A stretch of 64,000 nucleotides of DNA from Massilia pinisoli (GTDB lineage Bacteria > Pseudomonadota > Gammaproteobacteria > Burkholderiales > Burkholderiaceae_D): NCBI RefSeq assembly GCF_024753285.1, contig NZ_JANUGW010000003.1:186001-250000 (forward strand), written 5' to 3'. The notes beneath the pieces were generated by a model, which was not told the origin of the DNA, searched no databases, and saw only the letters and a program-made list of their open reading frames with translations. This document shows, piece by piece, positions 1 to 10,648 of the stretch (the first letter of the stretch is position 1; each line of letters opens with the position of its first letter). Both the position numbers and the translations under genes were made by a program.

Positions 1-919
1 GGCGCAGCGACGGCATGACCAGCACGCAATCGGGATAGGGCGTCGTGACCGGCTCGCCGTCGCGCCAGCCGATCACGGTGCCCGCGTCCCGGACGATTTC
101 CAGGCCGGTGTAATCGGCGGCAAAGCGGAAGTCCATGCTGGACGCGACGACCGGCTCGGTGACGCGCACGACGCGCGTGGCGGCGGGTGGCGTCTGCAGC
201 CACGCGGCCGGAAGATCGGACGGTTCGACGACCCCGTGCAGCAGCAGGAAGCGGGCCGTGACGTCCCGGGCGACGTCCACCGCGGCGGCTTCCCAGTGCT
301 GGCCGCACTCGACCAGCAGCGCGTTCTTCGCGCTGTCCGGAGCGCCGAAGCCGCCATAGTCGCGCATGCGCCGGCCTTCCGGATGGCCTGCGTCGCTGAC
401 GATCCAGACGGGCGTGCCGAGCCGGCGCGCGAGCGCGATGCCCTTGTCCAGCGGGCCGCAGACCGACAGCGGCGCGCAGCGTTCGTGCATCGAATGCAGG
501 TCGAGCAGGAAGTCGACGGTATCGAGCACGGGGCGCAATTGCCGCGCGCGGCGCAGCTCGGAAGAATCGCGGGCGGCGTCGTCGAGGATGGCCGCGGTCC
601 ACACGCGGTTGAGATCCTGGTCGACGAAGCGCGAGGCATCGGGATGGGCCGGGTCGAAGCGCAGGTACGCGTCGACGTTGGCGAAGGCGAGCGTCAGCCT
701 GCCCCGGCGCGGACGGACGCCGAGATCGAGCAGGTCGGCGACGGCGATGGCGCCGCATACCTCGTTGCCGTGGGTGAGCGCGTTGACCATCACGTGCGGA
801 CCGGGCACGCCGCTGTCGTACGTGGTCAGGTAGGGGATGCCGCCGTTGCCGGCGGCGTAGGGCGACAGGTCCGGAAAGGCGACGTCGATCGGATAGGCTG
901 GCAGCGTGACGGTGTCCAT
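1..919 (-). CDS. M14-family zinc carboxypeptidase/aspartoacylase-like deacylase (3' end outside window)
   Basis: This is a metal-dependent deacylase of the succinylglutamate desuccinylase/aspartoacylase branch of the M14 peptidases; the substrate is not evident. Reading leftwards from an ATG at 919, 306 codons are visible before the window edge and no stop is reached. The zinc-site signature HGNE falls at residues 50-53, DLNR follows near 102-105, and the third ligand sits in LDLHSMHE at about 139-146. A conserved VECGQHW lies further on. The start is two bases past the stop of the upstream dehydrogenase gene, so the two are probably translationally coupled. That suggests the deacylase frees an acid or amino acid for the same pathway. 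The family is clear; the reaction is inferred only. Confidence 0.85.
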   Translation of the reverse strand, partial: MDTVTLPAYPIDVAFPDLSPYAAGNGGIPYLTTYDSGVPGPHVMVNALTHGNEVCGAIAVADLLDLGVRPRRGRLTLAFANVDAYLRFDPAHPDASRFVDQDLNRVWTAAILDDAARDSSELRRARQLRPVLDTVDFLLDLHSMHERCAPLSVCGPLDKGIALARRLGTPVWIVSDAGHPEGRRMRDYGGFGAPDSAKNALLVECGQHWEAAAVDVARDVTARFLLLHGVVEPSDLPAAWLQTPPAATRVVRVTEPVVASSMDFRFAADYTGLEIVRDAGTVIGWRDGEPVTTPYPDCVLVMPSLR

Positions 920-921
920 GG

Positions 922-2013
922 TCACGCCCCCGCCACCGCGGCCGCGATGGCCTGGCCCATGTCCGTGGTCGACGCGGTGCCGCCCAGGTCCGCCGTGCGC
1001 GGGCCGTCGCGCAGCACCTGCTGGATGGCGGCCAGGATGGCGTCGTGGGCCTGGCGTCCGGAGCCGCCGTCGGTATCGAGGAAGTCGAGCATCATCGCGC
1101 CGGACCAGATCATGCCGATCGGATTGGCGACGTTCCTGCCGTAGATGTCCGGTGCGGAGCCATGCACGGGCTCGAACAGCGACGGGAAGGCGCGTTCGGG
1201 ATTCAGGTTGGCCGATGGCGCCAGGCCCAGCGTGCCGGTGCAGGCGGGGCCGAGGTCGGACAGGATGTCGCCGAACAGGTTCGAGGCGACCACCACGTCG
1301 AAGCGCTGCGGCTGCAGCACGAAGCGCGCCGACAGGATGTCGATGTGCTGCTTGTCCCAGTCGACGTCGGGGTACTGCGCCGCCATCGCGGCGGCGCGCC
1401 CGTCCCACCACGGCATGCTGACGGCCAGGCCGTTGCTCTTGGTGGCGACCGTGACCTGCTTGCGTTCGCGCTGGCGCGCCAGCTCGAAGGCGAAGCGCAG
1501 TACGCGATCGCTGCCGATGCGCGAATGCACCGATTGCTGCATCACGATCTCGCGCTCGGTGCCTTCGTACATGATGCCGCCGACGGACGAGTATTCGCCC
1601 TCGGTGTTCTCGCGCACGATCATGAAGTCGATGTCGCCCGGCTTGCGGTTGGCCAGCGGGCAGGGCACGCCGTCGAACAGGCGGGCCGGGCGCAGGTTGA
1701 CGTACTGGTCGAACTCGCGCCGGAATTTCAGCAGCGAGCCCCACAGCGACACGTGGTCGGGCACGGCGGCGGGCCAGCCGGCGGCGCCGAAGTAGATGGC
1801 GTCCATGCCGGACAACTGCGCCTTCCAGTCGTCGGGCATCATCCTGCCGGTGGCTGCGTAGTAGTCGCAGCTGGCCCATTCGATGTGCTTGTAGCGGAGC
1901 TCGATGCCGAAACGGCCGGCGGCGGCGTCGAGCACGCGCAAGCCCTCGGGCATGACTTCCTTGCCGATGCCGTCACCCGGGATGACGGCGATGTTGTAGA
2001 TGTGCTTCCCCAT
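922..2013 (-). CDS. dmlA: Tartrate/D-malate dehydrogenase (isocitrate/isopropylmalate dehydrogenase family)
   Basis: NAD-dependent beta-decarboxylating dehydrogenase of 363 residues, the usual length for tartrate dehydrogenase (TtuC) and D-malate dehydrogenase (DmlA). It oxidises and decarboxylates D-malate, tartrate or related 2-hydroxy acids in the cytoplasm. Visible family features are the N-terminal IPGDGIGKEV loop, the substrate-binding VRENTEGEYS segment, the metal-binding SNLFGDILSDL segment, and the nucleotide-binding FEPVHGSAPDI and ANPIGM motifs near the C-terminus. The tartrate subfamily is suggested by the IEWASCDYY region; isopropylmalate and isocitrate dehydrogenases differ there. 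It lies 131 bases after the MFS permease gene and two bases before the M14 gene, all reading left. The exact substrate cannot be settled from sequence alone. Confidence 0.9.
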   Translation of the reverse strand: MGKHIYNIAVIPGDGIGKEVMPEGLRVLDAAAGRFGIELRYKHIEWASCDYYAATGRMMPDDWKAQLSGMDAIYFGAAGWPAAVPDHVSLWGSLLKFRREFDQYVNLRPARLFDGVPCPLANRKPGDIDFMIVRENTEGEYSSVGGIMYEGTEREIVMQQSVHSRIGSDRVLRFAFELARQRERKQVTVATKSNGLAVSMPWWDGRAAAMAAQYPDVDWDKQHIDILSARFVLQPQRFDVVVASNLFGDILSDLGPACTGTLGLAPSANLNPERAFPSLFEPVHGSAPDIYGRNVANPIGMIWSGAMMLDFLDTDGGSGRQAHDAILAAIQQVLRDGPRTADLGGTASTTDMGQAIAAAVAGA

Positions 2014-2144
2014 GAAGAACGCTCCTCGAAGATTCGGTTGAGACGATGGATTGCTTCATCGTAGGCGCGAAGCTGCGGTGGGAACGTTCGTCGTCGGGGG
2101 CGCAGGCGGGGGGATGTTGCGTTTTCGCGGGCCGGGTCGGCATG

Positions 2145-3377
2145 TTATGCCGTTCGTGGTTGATGGATCCGGTCCAGTGCGCGCAGCAGGACGAGCGTCG
2201 CCAGGATCCAGCCGATCAACGTGCCCCACACGGCATCGTAATGGCGCGTCGCATCGTGAATCATGCCCAGCGCCGGCGGCGTCAGCACGATGGCGATCTG
2301 GTTGACGGTCATGGCGGCGCCCAGCGCGAGGCCGACGCTGTCCGCCGGGGCGGAATCCGCGATATAGGTGACCCAGGGGCCATACCAGCCCAGCGCGAAA
2401 AAGCCGAGCACGGCGATCAGCCCGAACAGCCAGGGCCGCGGCGCGTCGACGGGCAGACCGACCAGCGCGAGCAGCCCGACGCACGTGACCAGCATGCAGA
2501 CGGTCACCGGCAGGAACCGTTTTCCCGTCTTGCCGCAGCGGTCGCTCCAGACCGACAGCGCGATGCGGCCGACGCCGCCGCACAGCTGGATCAGCAGCAG
2601 CAACCAGCTGCCCTCGTGCAGGGGCAGCCCGAAGCGGTCGCGCAGGAACAGCATCAGGAAGACGACGATGCCGTATTGCGTCCCGACGAGCGCCATGCCC
2701 GACCAGACGACCCGCTGCATCCAGCGCTGGCGCACCATGCGGACGAGGAAGAACACCGTCAGCACGGGGCGCTTGGCCGGGCGGTCGGGCAGGGTGGGCG
2801 GCCGGTAGATCGCCCAGAACAGGGCGCCGGCCGCCAGCACGACGGCGACACTCCACAGAAAGGCCGCGCGCCAGCCCTGCAGGCCGACGACGAACGGCAA
2901 CACGGCAGCCGCGGCGGCCCCGCCGAGCGGCAGGCCGGCCTGCCGCACCCCCATCGCGATGCCCAGCTGGTGGCCCTTGAACCACTGCGACACCGACCGG
3001 CTCCCGCCCGGCTGCACGGTGCTGTAGCCCATGCCGACGACGAACAGCGCGGCGCACAAGGCGAGGAAACCGGGCGCGACGCCGGCGCCCACGAGCCCGA
3101 GCGCCATGATCAGCATGCCCGCGCCGATGATCGCGCGCTCCGACTTTCGGTCGAGCAGGTCGCCGACGAACAGCAGGGTGAAGATCGGCGCCAAGGTTGA
3201 GGCAGTGACCAGGAAGCCCACCTGGGTGGCGGAGAGGTGCAGATCCTTTTGCAGGTAGCCGGCCAGGGCGGCGATGCCTTGCGTGACGAACGCCGCGCCG
3301 GCCTGCAGGACGGTGGCGACCGCGAGGATCAGCCACCGGTAGGGGGAATTCCGGGAATCGTGGGGAAGGGCAGTCAT
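2145..3377 (-). CDS. MFS transporter
   Basis: Major facilitator superfamily permease of 410 residues with about twelve hydrophobic segments, located in the inner membrane. The loop after the second segment carries the MFS motif A variant GDLLDRKSERA (around residues 72-82). The central loop is basic (residues about 195-215). The N-terminal segment and the QWFKGHQLGIAMG stretch resemble carboxylate/sugar-acid MFS permeases. It stands first in a left-reading group with the dmlA-type dehydrogenase and the M14 deacylase, so uptake of the substrate that feeds the dehydrogenase is the simplest reading. No direct evidence for the solute is visible. Confidence 0.88.
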   Translation of the reverse strand: MTALPHDSRNSPYRWLILAVATVLQAGAAFVTQGIAALAGYLQKDLHLSATQVGFLVTASTLAPIFTLLFVGDLLDRKSERAIIGAGMLIMALGLVGAGVAPGFLALCAALFVVGMGYSTVQPGGSRSVSQWFKGHQLGIAMGVRQAGLPLGGAAAAAVLPFVVGLQGWRAAFLWSVAVVLAAGALFWAIYRPPTLPDRPAKRPVLTVFFLVRMVRQRWMQRVVWSGMALVGTQYGIVVFLMLFLRDRFGLPLHEGSWLLLLIQLCGGVGRIALSVWSDRCGKTGKRFLPVTVCMLVTCVGLLALVGLPVDAPRPWLFGLIAVLGFFALGWYGPWVTYIADSAPADSVGLALGAAMTVNQIAIVLTPPALGMIHDATRHYDAVWGTLIGWILATLVLLRALDRIHQPRTA

Positions 3378-3466
3378 ACCCGGAATCTTAGCGATCCGGG
3401 GCTGCCGAAGGCTCTCGAATTGTCACGCATGAACGCAGTGTCAGGTTCATGCGCGACGTTGCGGTG

Positions 3467-4507
<1,041 letters not shown>

Positions 4508-5194
4508 CTATTGTTCGGAATCGGCCGGATCGTCCTCCAGGCCGAGCAGTTCGATGATCTTGTCGTTGGCTTCGTCGATGCCGACGCGCTTCAGGGCGGA
4601 GAACAGCTGGACGGTGAACGGGAAGCCGTTGCCTTCCTCGTCGACATAGCTGTCCAGCACTTGCCGCGCCTGGCGCAGGGCGTTGACGGATTCGTTGCGG
4701 TTGAGCTTGTCGACCTTCGTGAGGATGCAGTGGATCGGCTTGCCCGTCGGGGCGAACCATTCCAGCATCTGGATGTCGAGGTCGGTGAACGGGCGGCGCG
4801 AGTCCATGATCAGGACGAGCGCGGCCAGTTGATCGCGGCGCTGCACGTAGTCGCCCAGCAGCTTTTGCCAGTGCAGCTTGGCGTCGCCCGACACTTCCGC
4901 ATAGCCATAGCCCGGCAGGTCGACGAGCAGGGCCTGGATGTCCTCGACCTTGGTCGGGTCCTTGCGGTGCATGGCGACGTGGGCGCCGCCGATCGAAAAG
5001 AAATTGATGTGCTGCGTGCGGCCCGGCGTCTTCGACGCAAAGGCGAGGCCCTTCTGGTTCGTCAGGATATTAATCGCCGTCGATTTGCCCGCATTGGACC
5101 GGCCGGCGAAGGCGATTTCCGGCACCTGCGTCTTGGGAAGATCCCGCAACTGGTTGACGGTCGTGAAGAAACGGGCTTGCCAGAGTTTGGACAT
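4508..5194 (-). CDS. engB: Ribosome biogenesis GTPase YihA/EngB
   Basis: Circularly ordered TRAFAC-class GTPase needed for late assembly of the large ribosomal subunit. The start chosen is the ATG at 5194 ([10 protein letters not shown]), giving 228 residues; the open frame continues 45 codons further upstream, but that stretch is basic and unlike the family. G-motifs are in order: GRSNAGKST (G1), the TPGRTQ switch segment (G2), DLPGYGYA (G3), TKVDK (G4) and SALKR (G5). hemB follows 27 bases after its stop. It is divergent from the cytochrome c4 gene across a 176-bp spacer holding a 14-bp palindrome. Confidence 0.96.
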   Translation of the reverse strand: MSKLWQARFFTTVNQLRDLPKTQVPEIAFAGRSNAGKSTAINILTNQKGLAFASKTPGRTQHINFFSIGGAHVAMHRKDPTKVEDIQALLVDLPGYGYAEVSGDAKLHWQKLLGDYVQRRDQLAALVLIMDSRRPFTDLDIQMLEWFAPTGKPIHCILTKVDKLNRNESVNALRQARQVLDSYVDEEGNGFPFTVQLFSALKRVGIDEANDKIIELLGLEDDPADSEQ

Positions 5195-5244
5195 GAGGGA
5201 AGTGGAGCGAAAAAGACAACGAAGGTGAGGGCAGGAAACAAAGG

Positions 5245-5258
5245 CTATTGTACAATAG
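5245..5258. promoter_or_regulatory. 14-bp palindrome in the engB/cytochrome c4 divergent spacer
   Basis: CTATTGTACAATAG is a perfect palindrome between two divergent genes. It contains TACAAT, a good -10 hexamer, on both strands, so it could be the shared -10 region of back-to-back promoters or a dimeric repressor site. No convincing -35 hexamer was found at the right spacing on either side. Confidence 0.4.
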
Positions 5259-5370
5259 GGAGTTACCTGCCGCCGGCGAGCCCGAAGGATGGAGGGCCGG
5301 CGCGAAGGGCACGAGCATGACCGCTGCACTGCAACTGCAAGTTTATCTTTGACTTTTTCAGGGTGCTTGA

Positions 5371-6054
5371 ATGAATCGTGTGTTTCAACCGGCCGCGTGC
5401 GCGGCGATCGTGAAGTCCTTGCTGGCCAGTTTCCTCATCGTGGGCAGCGCTCTCGCAGCGGATGCGGCCCACGCACCCGCGGCTGCCGCGAAGGCCGATC
5501 CGGCCAAGGGCGGCTCCCTCTACGACACCGGCGACAACGCCCGCGGCCTGCCGGCCTGCGCGTCGTGCCACGGTGCCGGCGGCAATTCGACCATCAACAC
5601 CAATCCGAAGCTGGCCGGCCAGATCGACACGTACATCCACAAGCAGCTCGTCGACTTCACCACGCCGGCCCGCAACCAGCCCGTGATGACGACGTACGCC
5701 AAGATGCTGAGCGACGACGAAAAGAAAAACCTCGCCGCCTACCTGTCCGCGCAGCAGCCGAAGCAGGGCGCCGCGCGCAGCAAGGAGACACTGGAACTGG
5801 GCCGCAAGATCTATCGCGGTGGCATCGCCGATCGCGGCGTGGCGGCCTGCGCCAGCTGCCACGGCGCCACCGGTGCCGGCATGCCGGCCCAGTATCCGCG
5901 CATCGGGGGCCAGCACCAGGATTACACGGTGGCCCAGTTGCAGGCGTTCAAGAGTGGCGCACGCGCCAACAGCCCGCAGATGGCCACGTTGGCCAAGCGC
6001 TTGTCGGATGAAGAAATGAAAGCCGTGGCGGACTATATTGCCGGCCTGAAGTAA
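5371..6054 (+). CDS. Dihaem cytochrome c4
   Basis: Periplasmic or membrane-associated electron carrier of 227 residues that passes electrons to terminal oxidases. A signal peptide occupies roughly residues 1-30 (hydrophobic core [13 protein letters not shown], cleavage after ALA). Two cytochrome c domains follow, each with a CASCH haem-attachment site, and distal methionines lie in [12 protein letters not shown] and [12 protein letters not shown]. This two-domain layout is typical of c4. It is followed by a terminator and then by resB and ccsB, which attach haem to proteins of this kind, a common betaproteobacterial arrangement. Confidence 0.95.
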   Translation: MNRVFQPAACAAIVKSLLASFLIVGSALAADAAHAPAAAAKADPAKGGSLYDTGDNARGLPACASCHGAGGNSTINTNPKLAGQIDTYIHKQLVDFTTPARNQPVMTTYAKMLSDDEKKNLAAYLSAQQPKQGAARSKETLELGRKIYRGGIADRGVAACASCHGATGAGMPAQYPRIGGQHQDYTVAQLQAFKSGARANSPQMATLAKRLSDEEMKAVADYIAGLK

Positions 6055-6143
6055 TTGGCAGTATTACTTGTCCACGATAACCGAGCCGACTAAGCAGCCT
6101 ACAATAAGCGGCCTACAATAAAAACTGGCGGGAACAACAGGGG

Positions 6144-6174
6144 AGGGCGACCGCGCAAGCGGGACCGCCCTTTT
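6144..6174 (+). terminator. Intrinsic terminator after cytochrome c4
   Basis: A GC-rich stem (AGGGCG and CCGC arms pairing with GCGG and CGCCCT, GCAA loop, one bulged base region) is followed by TTTTGTTGT. It lies 90 bp after the cytochrome stop and before resB, so it should separate the two units. Confidence 0.7.
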
Positions 6175-6214
6175 GTTGTATGCTCGCTGGTTGATGTGTC
6201 TAGAGTGAAAGTCG

Positions 6215-8308
6215 ATGAGCACCACCGGAATTGAACTGAAGACGCGCCGGCGCGGCCTGGCGGAAGCGGTCGAATTGCTGTCCTCGATGCGGTTCGCGAT
6301 CACGTTGCTGGTCATGATCGCCATCGCCGCGATCATCGGCACCATCATGCAGCAGGACCGCGCGATGCCGGACTACGTCAACCAGTTCGGTCCGTTCTGG
6401 TTCGAGGTGTTCCGCAAGGTCGGCCTGTACACCGTGTATTCGGCCTGGTGGTTCCTGCTGATCCTGGCCGTGCTGATCGTGTCGACGGGCCTGTGCGTCG
6501 CCCGCAACGCACCGAAATTCCTGCGCGACATGCGCAGCTGGCGCGACAGCGTGCGCGAGGAATCGCTGCGCAATTTCCACCACCACAGCGAATGGACGGC
6601 GCCGCTGGACACGGTCCCGCTCGCGCAGCAGACGGCGAACCGCCTCGCCGACGCCGGCTACCGGACGAAGATCGTGGAGAAGCCGGGCGGCGTACTCGTC
6701 GCCGCGAAGAAGGGCGCCGCCAACAAGTTCGGCTACATCTTCGCGCACACGGCCATCATCGTGATCCTGCTGGGCGGCCTGCTCGATTCGAACCTCCCGA
6801 TCCGCTTCCAGGAATGGTTCATGGGCAAGACGCCGTATGGCGGCACGGGCCTGATTTCCGCCATCGCGCCGCAGCACCGCCTCGGCCTCGGCAACCCGAG
6901 CTTCCGCGGCAATACGATGATTCCCGAAGGCCAGGCCAGCGACACGGCGCTGCTCCAGCAGGCCGACGGGGTGCTCGTGCAGGACCTGCCGTTCACCATC
7001 GAGCTGAAGAAATTCACCATCGATTTCTACTCGACCGGCATGCCGAAGCTGTTCGCCAGCGACGTCGTCATCCGCGACCACGAGACGGGCAAGGCGTTTC
7101 CCGCCACGGTGAAGGTCAACCAGCCGCTGATCTACCGCGGCATCGCGGTGTACCAGTCCAGCTTCGAGGATGGCGGCAGCAAGCTCAAGCTGACGGGCTG
7201 GCCCATGGCAGGCACGAGCGACAAACCGTTCGCCATCGAGGGCGAGGTCGGCAATGCGACCGCGCTGAAGCAGGGCGCGGACACCTATTCCGTCGAGTGG
7301 TCGGGCTTCCGGCCGTTCAACGTCGAGAACACGAGCCAGAACAACGATGCCCGGGCCGTCACGAAGGGCAAGAGCCTCGAGGAACAGTTCTCGCAGACCT
7401 TGTCGCAGCACTCCGGTTCGGCCGCCAAGAACGTGGGCAACAAGGATTTCAAGAACGTCGGGCCCAGCGTCCAGTACAAGCTGCGCGACAAGACGGGGCA
7501 GGCGCGCGAATTCCTGAACTACATGCAGCCCGTCACCTTGGAAGGCCGCCAGGTGTACCTGGCCGGCGTGCGCACCAATCCGTCCGATCAATTCAGCTTC
7601 CTGCGCATCCCGGCCGACGACGAGCACGGCGTGCGCGAATGGATGCGCCTGCGCGCCGCGCTCGCGGACGCGAGCCTGCGCGAGGAAGCAGCCCGCCGCT
7701 ACGCCGCGCGCGCGCTGCCGCCGGGCGACGCGAACGGCACCCTGGCCAGGCAGTTGCAGGACTCGGCCGCCAAGACGCTGGCGATCTTCGCCGGCGACGG
7801 CAGCCAGGGCGGCTATCTGGCCGTGTCGAAATTCCTCGAGCGCATCCCCGCGGCCGAGCAGGAAAAGGCGGCCGGCGTGTTCATGAAGATGCTCAACGGT
7901 GCCATGTGGGAGCTGTGGCAGGCGGCGCGCGCGCGCGCGGGCGAGGCTGCCGTGACGCCCACCGAGACCCACGGCCGCTTCCTGCAGCAGGCGACGAATG
8001 CGTTGTCCGACAGCTTTTTCTACGGCGCGCCCGTGTTCCTCGCGCTGGACGATTTCAAGGAAGTGAAGGCGTCCGTGCTGCAGGTGACGCGTTCGCCGGG
8101 CAAGAAAGTGGTCTACGTCGGGTGTTTGCTGCTGGTGCTGGGCATTTTCTCGATGTTCTATATTCGCGAGCGCCGTGTCTGGGTATGGGTAAAACCGGCA
8201 CCTAGCGGCGGCACCCACGCGTTGATGGCGATGAGCACGCAGCGCAAGACGCTCGATTTCCAGCGCGAATTCGACGACCTGAAGAACAAACTGCCGCAAT
8301 CGGCGTAA
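6215..8308 (+). CDS. resB: Cytochrome c biogenesis protein ResB
   Basis: Half of the System II cytochrome c synthase, which with CcsA/CcsB moves haem across the inner membrane and ligates it to CXXCH motifs. The protein has 697 residues. Three N-terminal membrane segments lie near residues 25-45, 75-95 and 170-192, then comes a long periplasmic domain, then a last membrane segment near 628-650 ending in a basic YIRERR stretch. That topology and length match ResB/Ccs1. ccsB begins 28 bases downstream and the two are surely co-transcribed. Residues roughly 480-600 are less conserved in character (alanine- and arginine-rich), as often seen in betaproteobacterial ResB. Confidence 0.95.
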   Translation: MSTTGIELKTRRRGLAEAVELLSSMRFAITLLVMIAIAAIIGTIMQQDRAMPDYVNQFGPFWFEVFRKVGLYTVYSAWWFLLILAVLIVSTGLCVARNAPKFLRDMRSWRDSVREESLRNFHHHSEWTAPLDTVPLAQQTANRLADAGYRTKIVEKPGGVLVAAKKGAANKFGYIFAHTAIIVILLGGLLDSNLPIRFQEWFMGKTPYGGTGLISAIAPQHRLGLGNPSFRGNTMIPEGQASDTALLQQADGVLVQDLPFTIELKKFTIDFYSTGMPKLFASDVVIRDHETGKAFPATVKVNQPLIYRGIAVYQSSFEDGGSKLKLTGWPMAGTSDKPFAIEGEVGNATALKQGADTYSVEWSGFRPFNVENTSQNNDARAVTKGKSLEEQFSQTLSQHSGSAAKNVGNKDFKNVGPSVQYKLRDKTGQAREFLNYMQPVTLEGRQVYLAGVRTNPSDQFSFLRIPADDEHGVREWMRLRAALADASLREEAARRYAARALPPGDANGTLARQLQDSAAKTLAIFAGDGSQGGYLAVSKFLERIPAAEQEKAAGVFMKMLNGAMWELWQAARARAGEAAVTPTETHGRFLQQATNALSDSFFYGAPVFLALDDFKEVKASVLQVTRSPGKKVVYVGCLLLVLGIFSMFYIRERRVWVWVKPAPSGGTHALMAMSTQRKTLDFQREFDDLKNKLPQSA

Positions 8309-8336
8309 GCTGTAAAAGTCGGAAAAGGAGACATCC

Positions 8337-9503
8337 ATGGACATTTCATCCGCATCGCAAGCACCGGGCGCGGCGTACACCCGGCCCCCCGGCTTCTTCA
8401 AGCGCCTGACGGCCGTCGACTGGCTGTTCGGCGCGGGCCTGCTCGCGGCCGCGCTGTATGCACTGAACCGCTTCGGCGCCTACATGGACATTTACGAGCA
8501 GGCGATCCTCGTGCTGGCCGCGCCCGTGTTCGCGTTCGTCGGCTGGACGTTCAAGCCCGTGCGCTGGCTGATGCCGCTCGTCGCGCTGCTGGCGCTGTGG
8601 GCCGTGCAGCTGTACGGCGGCTCCCTCGATGCCGCGAACCAGAAATTTTTCCTGAAATACATGCTGTCGAGCCAGTCCGCGATCCTGTGGATGAGCGCGA
8701 TGTTCGTGTTCTCCACCGTGTTCTACTGGGGCGGCCTGCTGGCGCGCTCGCCGTTCGGCGGCAGCGTCGGTTCCAAGCTGTGCTGGGCCGCCGTCGTGCT
8801 GGGCTTCACCGGCATGATGGTGCGCTGGTACGAGTCGTACCTGATCGGCACGGACGTGGGCCACATCCCCGTGTCGAACCTGTACGAAGTGTTCATCCTG
8901 TTCTCGATGATCACGGCGATGTTCTACCTGTACTACGAACAGCGCTACCAGACGCGCCAGCTGGGCCCGTTCGTGCTGCTCGTGATCTCGGCCGCCGTCG
9001 GCTTCCTGCTGTGGTACACGGTCGCGCGCGACGCCGCCGAGATCCAGCCGCTGGTGCCCGCGCTGCAGAGCTGGTGGATGAAGATCCACGTGCCCGCCAA
9101 CTTCATCGGCTACGGCACGTTCGCGCTGGCGGCGATGGTCGGCGCGGCGTATCTGCTGAAGTCGCACGGCATCCTGGCCGACCGCCTGCCTTCGCTCGAG
9201 GTGCTGGACGACGTCATGTACAAGGCCATCTCCGTCGGCTTCGCGTTCTTCACCGTCGCCACGATCCTGGGCGCGCTGTGGGCGGCCGAAGCGTGGGGTG
9301 GCTACTGGTCGTGGGACCCGAAGGAAACGTGGGCGCTGATCGTCTGGCTGAACTACGCGGCGTGGCTGCACATGCGTTTGATGTCCGGGCTGCGCGGGCG
9401 CGCGGCCGCATGGTGGGCCCTCATCGGCCTCGTCGTGACGACGTTCGCCTTCCTCGGCGTGAACATGTTCCTGTCCGGACTGCACTCGTACGGCAAGCTC
9501 TAG
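8337..9503 (+). CDS. ccsB: Cytochrome c biogenesis protein CcsB (CcsA family)
   Basis: Haem-handling partner of ResB in the System II cytochrome c synthase. It is a 388-residue polytopic membrane protein with about eight hydrophobic segments. The tryptophan-rich haem-binding WWD-type motif WGGYWSWDPKETWA sits near residue 321, with conserved histidines on neighbouring loops (for example in KIHVPANF and AAWLHMRL). An AAAAGGAGA-type ribosome-binding site precedes the ATG at 8337. It closes the resB-ccsB unit. Confidence 0.95.
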   Translation: MDISSASQAPGAAYTRPPGFFKRLTAVDWLFGAGLLAAALYALNRFGAYMDIYEQAILVLAAPVFAFVGWTFKPVRWLMPLVALLALWAVQLYGGSLDAANQKFFLKYMLSSQSAILWMSAMFVFSTVFYWGGLLARSPFGGSVGSKLCWAAVVLGFTGMMVRWYESYLIGTDVGHIPVSNLYEVFILFSMITAMFYLYYEQRYQTRQLGPFVLLVISAAVGFLLWYTVARDAAEIQPLVPALQSWWMKIHVPANFIGYGTFALAAMVGAAYLLKSHGILADRLPSLEVLDDVMYKAISVGFAFFTVATILGALWAAEAWGGYWSWDPKETWALIVWLNYAAWLHMRLMSGLRGRAAAWWALIGLVVTTFAFLGVNMFLSGLHSYGKL

Positions 9504-9660
9504 GGGGATCGAAAACCGTCCAGGTTTTCAACGTTCCGTTTATGTCCGATTATGTCGGTAGGCGGGATTTGGTAACAAACACCCGCCTGGACGACCCGGG
9601 GGCGGCAGATGGTGTAACGTTGTTATGTCGCACGAAACATCCATTCCAGCCGGAGCCGCC

Positions 9661-10638
9661 ATGTTGATCAGAAAAAATCCGAACGGCATCGATCTGCCGT
9701 TCCCGTCCGAAATCACGCCGCGCGAGGTCTACGAAGGCCGGCGTGCGTTCCTCGCCAAAGTGGCGGCATCGGCCGTCGTCGGCTCGTCGCTGTGGGAGAT
9801 GGCCAACCGCGAAGCGTTCGCGCAAGGCACCGTGCAGAAGCTGCCGGCCACGCGCAACCCGGCATTCTCGACCAACGAGAAACAGACGTCGTTCGAGGAC
9901 GCGACGCACTACAACAATTTCTATGAATTCGGCACGGACAAGTCCGACCCCGCCGCGAATGCGCACACCTTGCGCCCGCGGCCGTGGACCGTGCAGATCG
10001 ACGGCGAGGTGAAAAAGCCGATGACGCTGGACCTCGACCGCCTGGTGAAGCTGGCGCCGCTGGAAGAGCGCATTTATCGCCTGCGCTGCGTCGAGGGCTG
10101 GTCGATGGTGATTCCGTGGGTCGGCTATTCGCTGTCCAGCCTCATCAAGCAGGTCGAGCCGACGGGCAACGCGAAATACGTCGAATTCACGAGCCTGGCC
10201 GACCGCAGCCAGATGCCGGGCGTACGGAGCCGCGTGCTCGAATGGCCGTACGTGGAAGGCCTGCGCATGGACGAGGCCATGCACCCGCTCGCGCTGCTGA
10301 CGGTGGGCATGTACGGCCAGGTGCTGCCGAACCAGAACGGCGCGCCCGTGCGCATCATCGTGCCGTGGAAATACGGCTTCAAGTCGGCGAAGTCCATCGT
10401 CCGCATCCGCTTCGTGCGCGAGCAGCCGCGTACGGCGTGGAACGGCATCGCGCCGGAAGAATACGGTTTCTATTCGAACGTGAACCCGAACGTCGACCAC
10501 CCGCGCTGGTCGCAGGCAACGGAGCGGCGCATCGGCGAGGGCGGGCTGTTCACGCCCAAGCGCAAGACGCTGATGTTCAACGGCTATAACGAGGTTGCCT
10601 CGCTGTACACGGGCATGGACCTCAAGAAGAATTTTTGA
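9661..10638 (+). CDS. msrP: Protein-methionine-sulfoxide reductase catalytic subunit MsrP (YedY)
   Basis: Periplasmic molybdoenzyme that repairs oxidised methionines in envelope proteins, using electrons from MsrQ. The ATG at 9661 is preferred (325 residues, GGAG upstream, MLIRKN typical of the family) over one 36 bases earlier. A twin-arginine signal is visible at residues 27-28 (GRRAFLAK) followed by a hydrophobic stretch, so it is exported folded. The molybdenum-ligating cysteine lies in RCVEGWSM at about residue 143. msrQ begins ten bases after its stop. Confidence 0.95.
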   Translation: MLIRKNPNGIDLPFPSEITPREVYEGRRAFLAKVAASAVVGSSLWEMANREAFAQGTVQKLPATRNPAFSTNEKQTSFEDATHYNNFYEFGTDKSDPAANAHTLRPRPWTVQIDGEVKKPMTLDLDRLVKLAPLEERIYRLRCVEGWSMVIPWVGYSLSSLIKQVEPTGNAKYVEFTSLADRSQMPGVRSRVLEWPYVEGLRMDEAMHPLALLTVGMYGQVLPNQNGAPVRIIVPWKYGFKSAKSIVRIRFVREQPRTAWNGIAPEEYGFYSNVNPNVDHPRWSQATERRIGEGGLFTPKRKTLMFNGYNEVASLYTGMDLKKNF

Positions 10639-10648
10639 CGGGTCGGCC

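Noticed and set aside
236..1144. A 302-codon plus-strand frame at the left edge
   Set aside because: The opposite strand carries an M14 deacylase with its zinc motifs in a frame that starts at 919 and exits the window; the plus-strand product has no domain.
6200..8401. A 733-codon open frame on the minus strand
   Set aside because: Antisense to resB. The product is rich in Arg, Ala and His with no recognisable domain.
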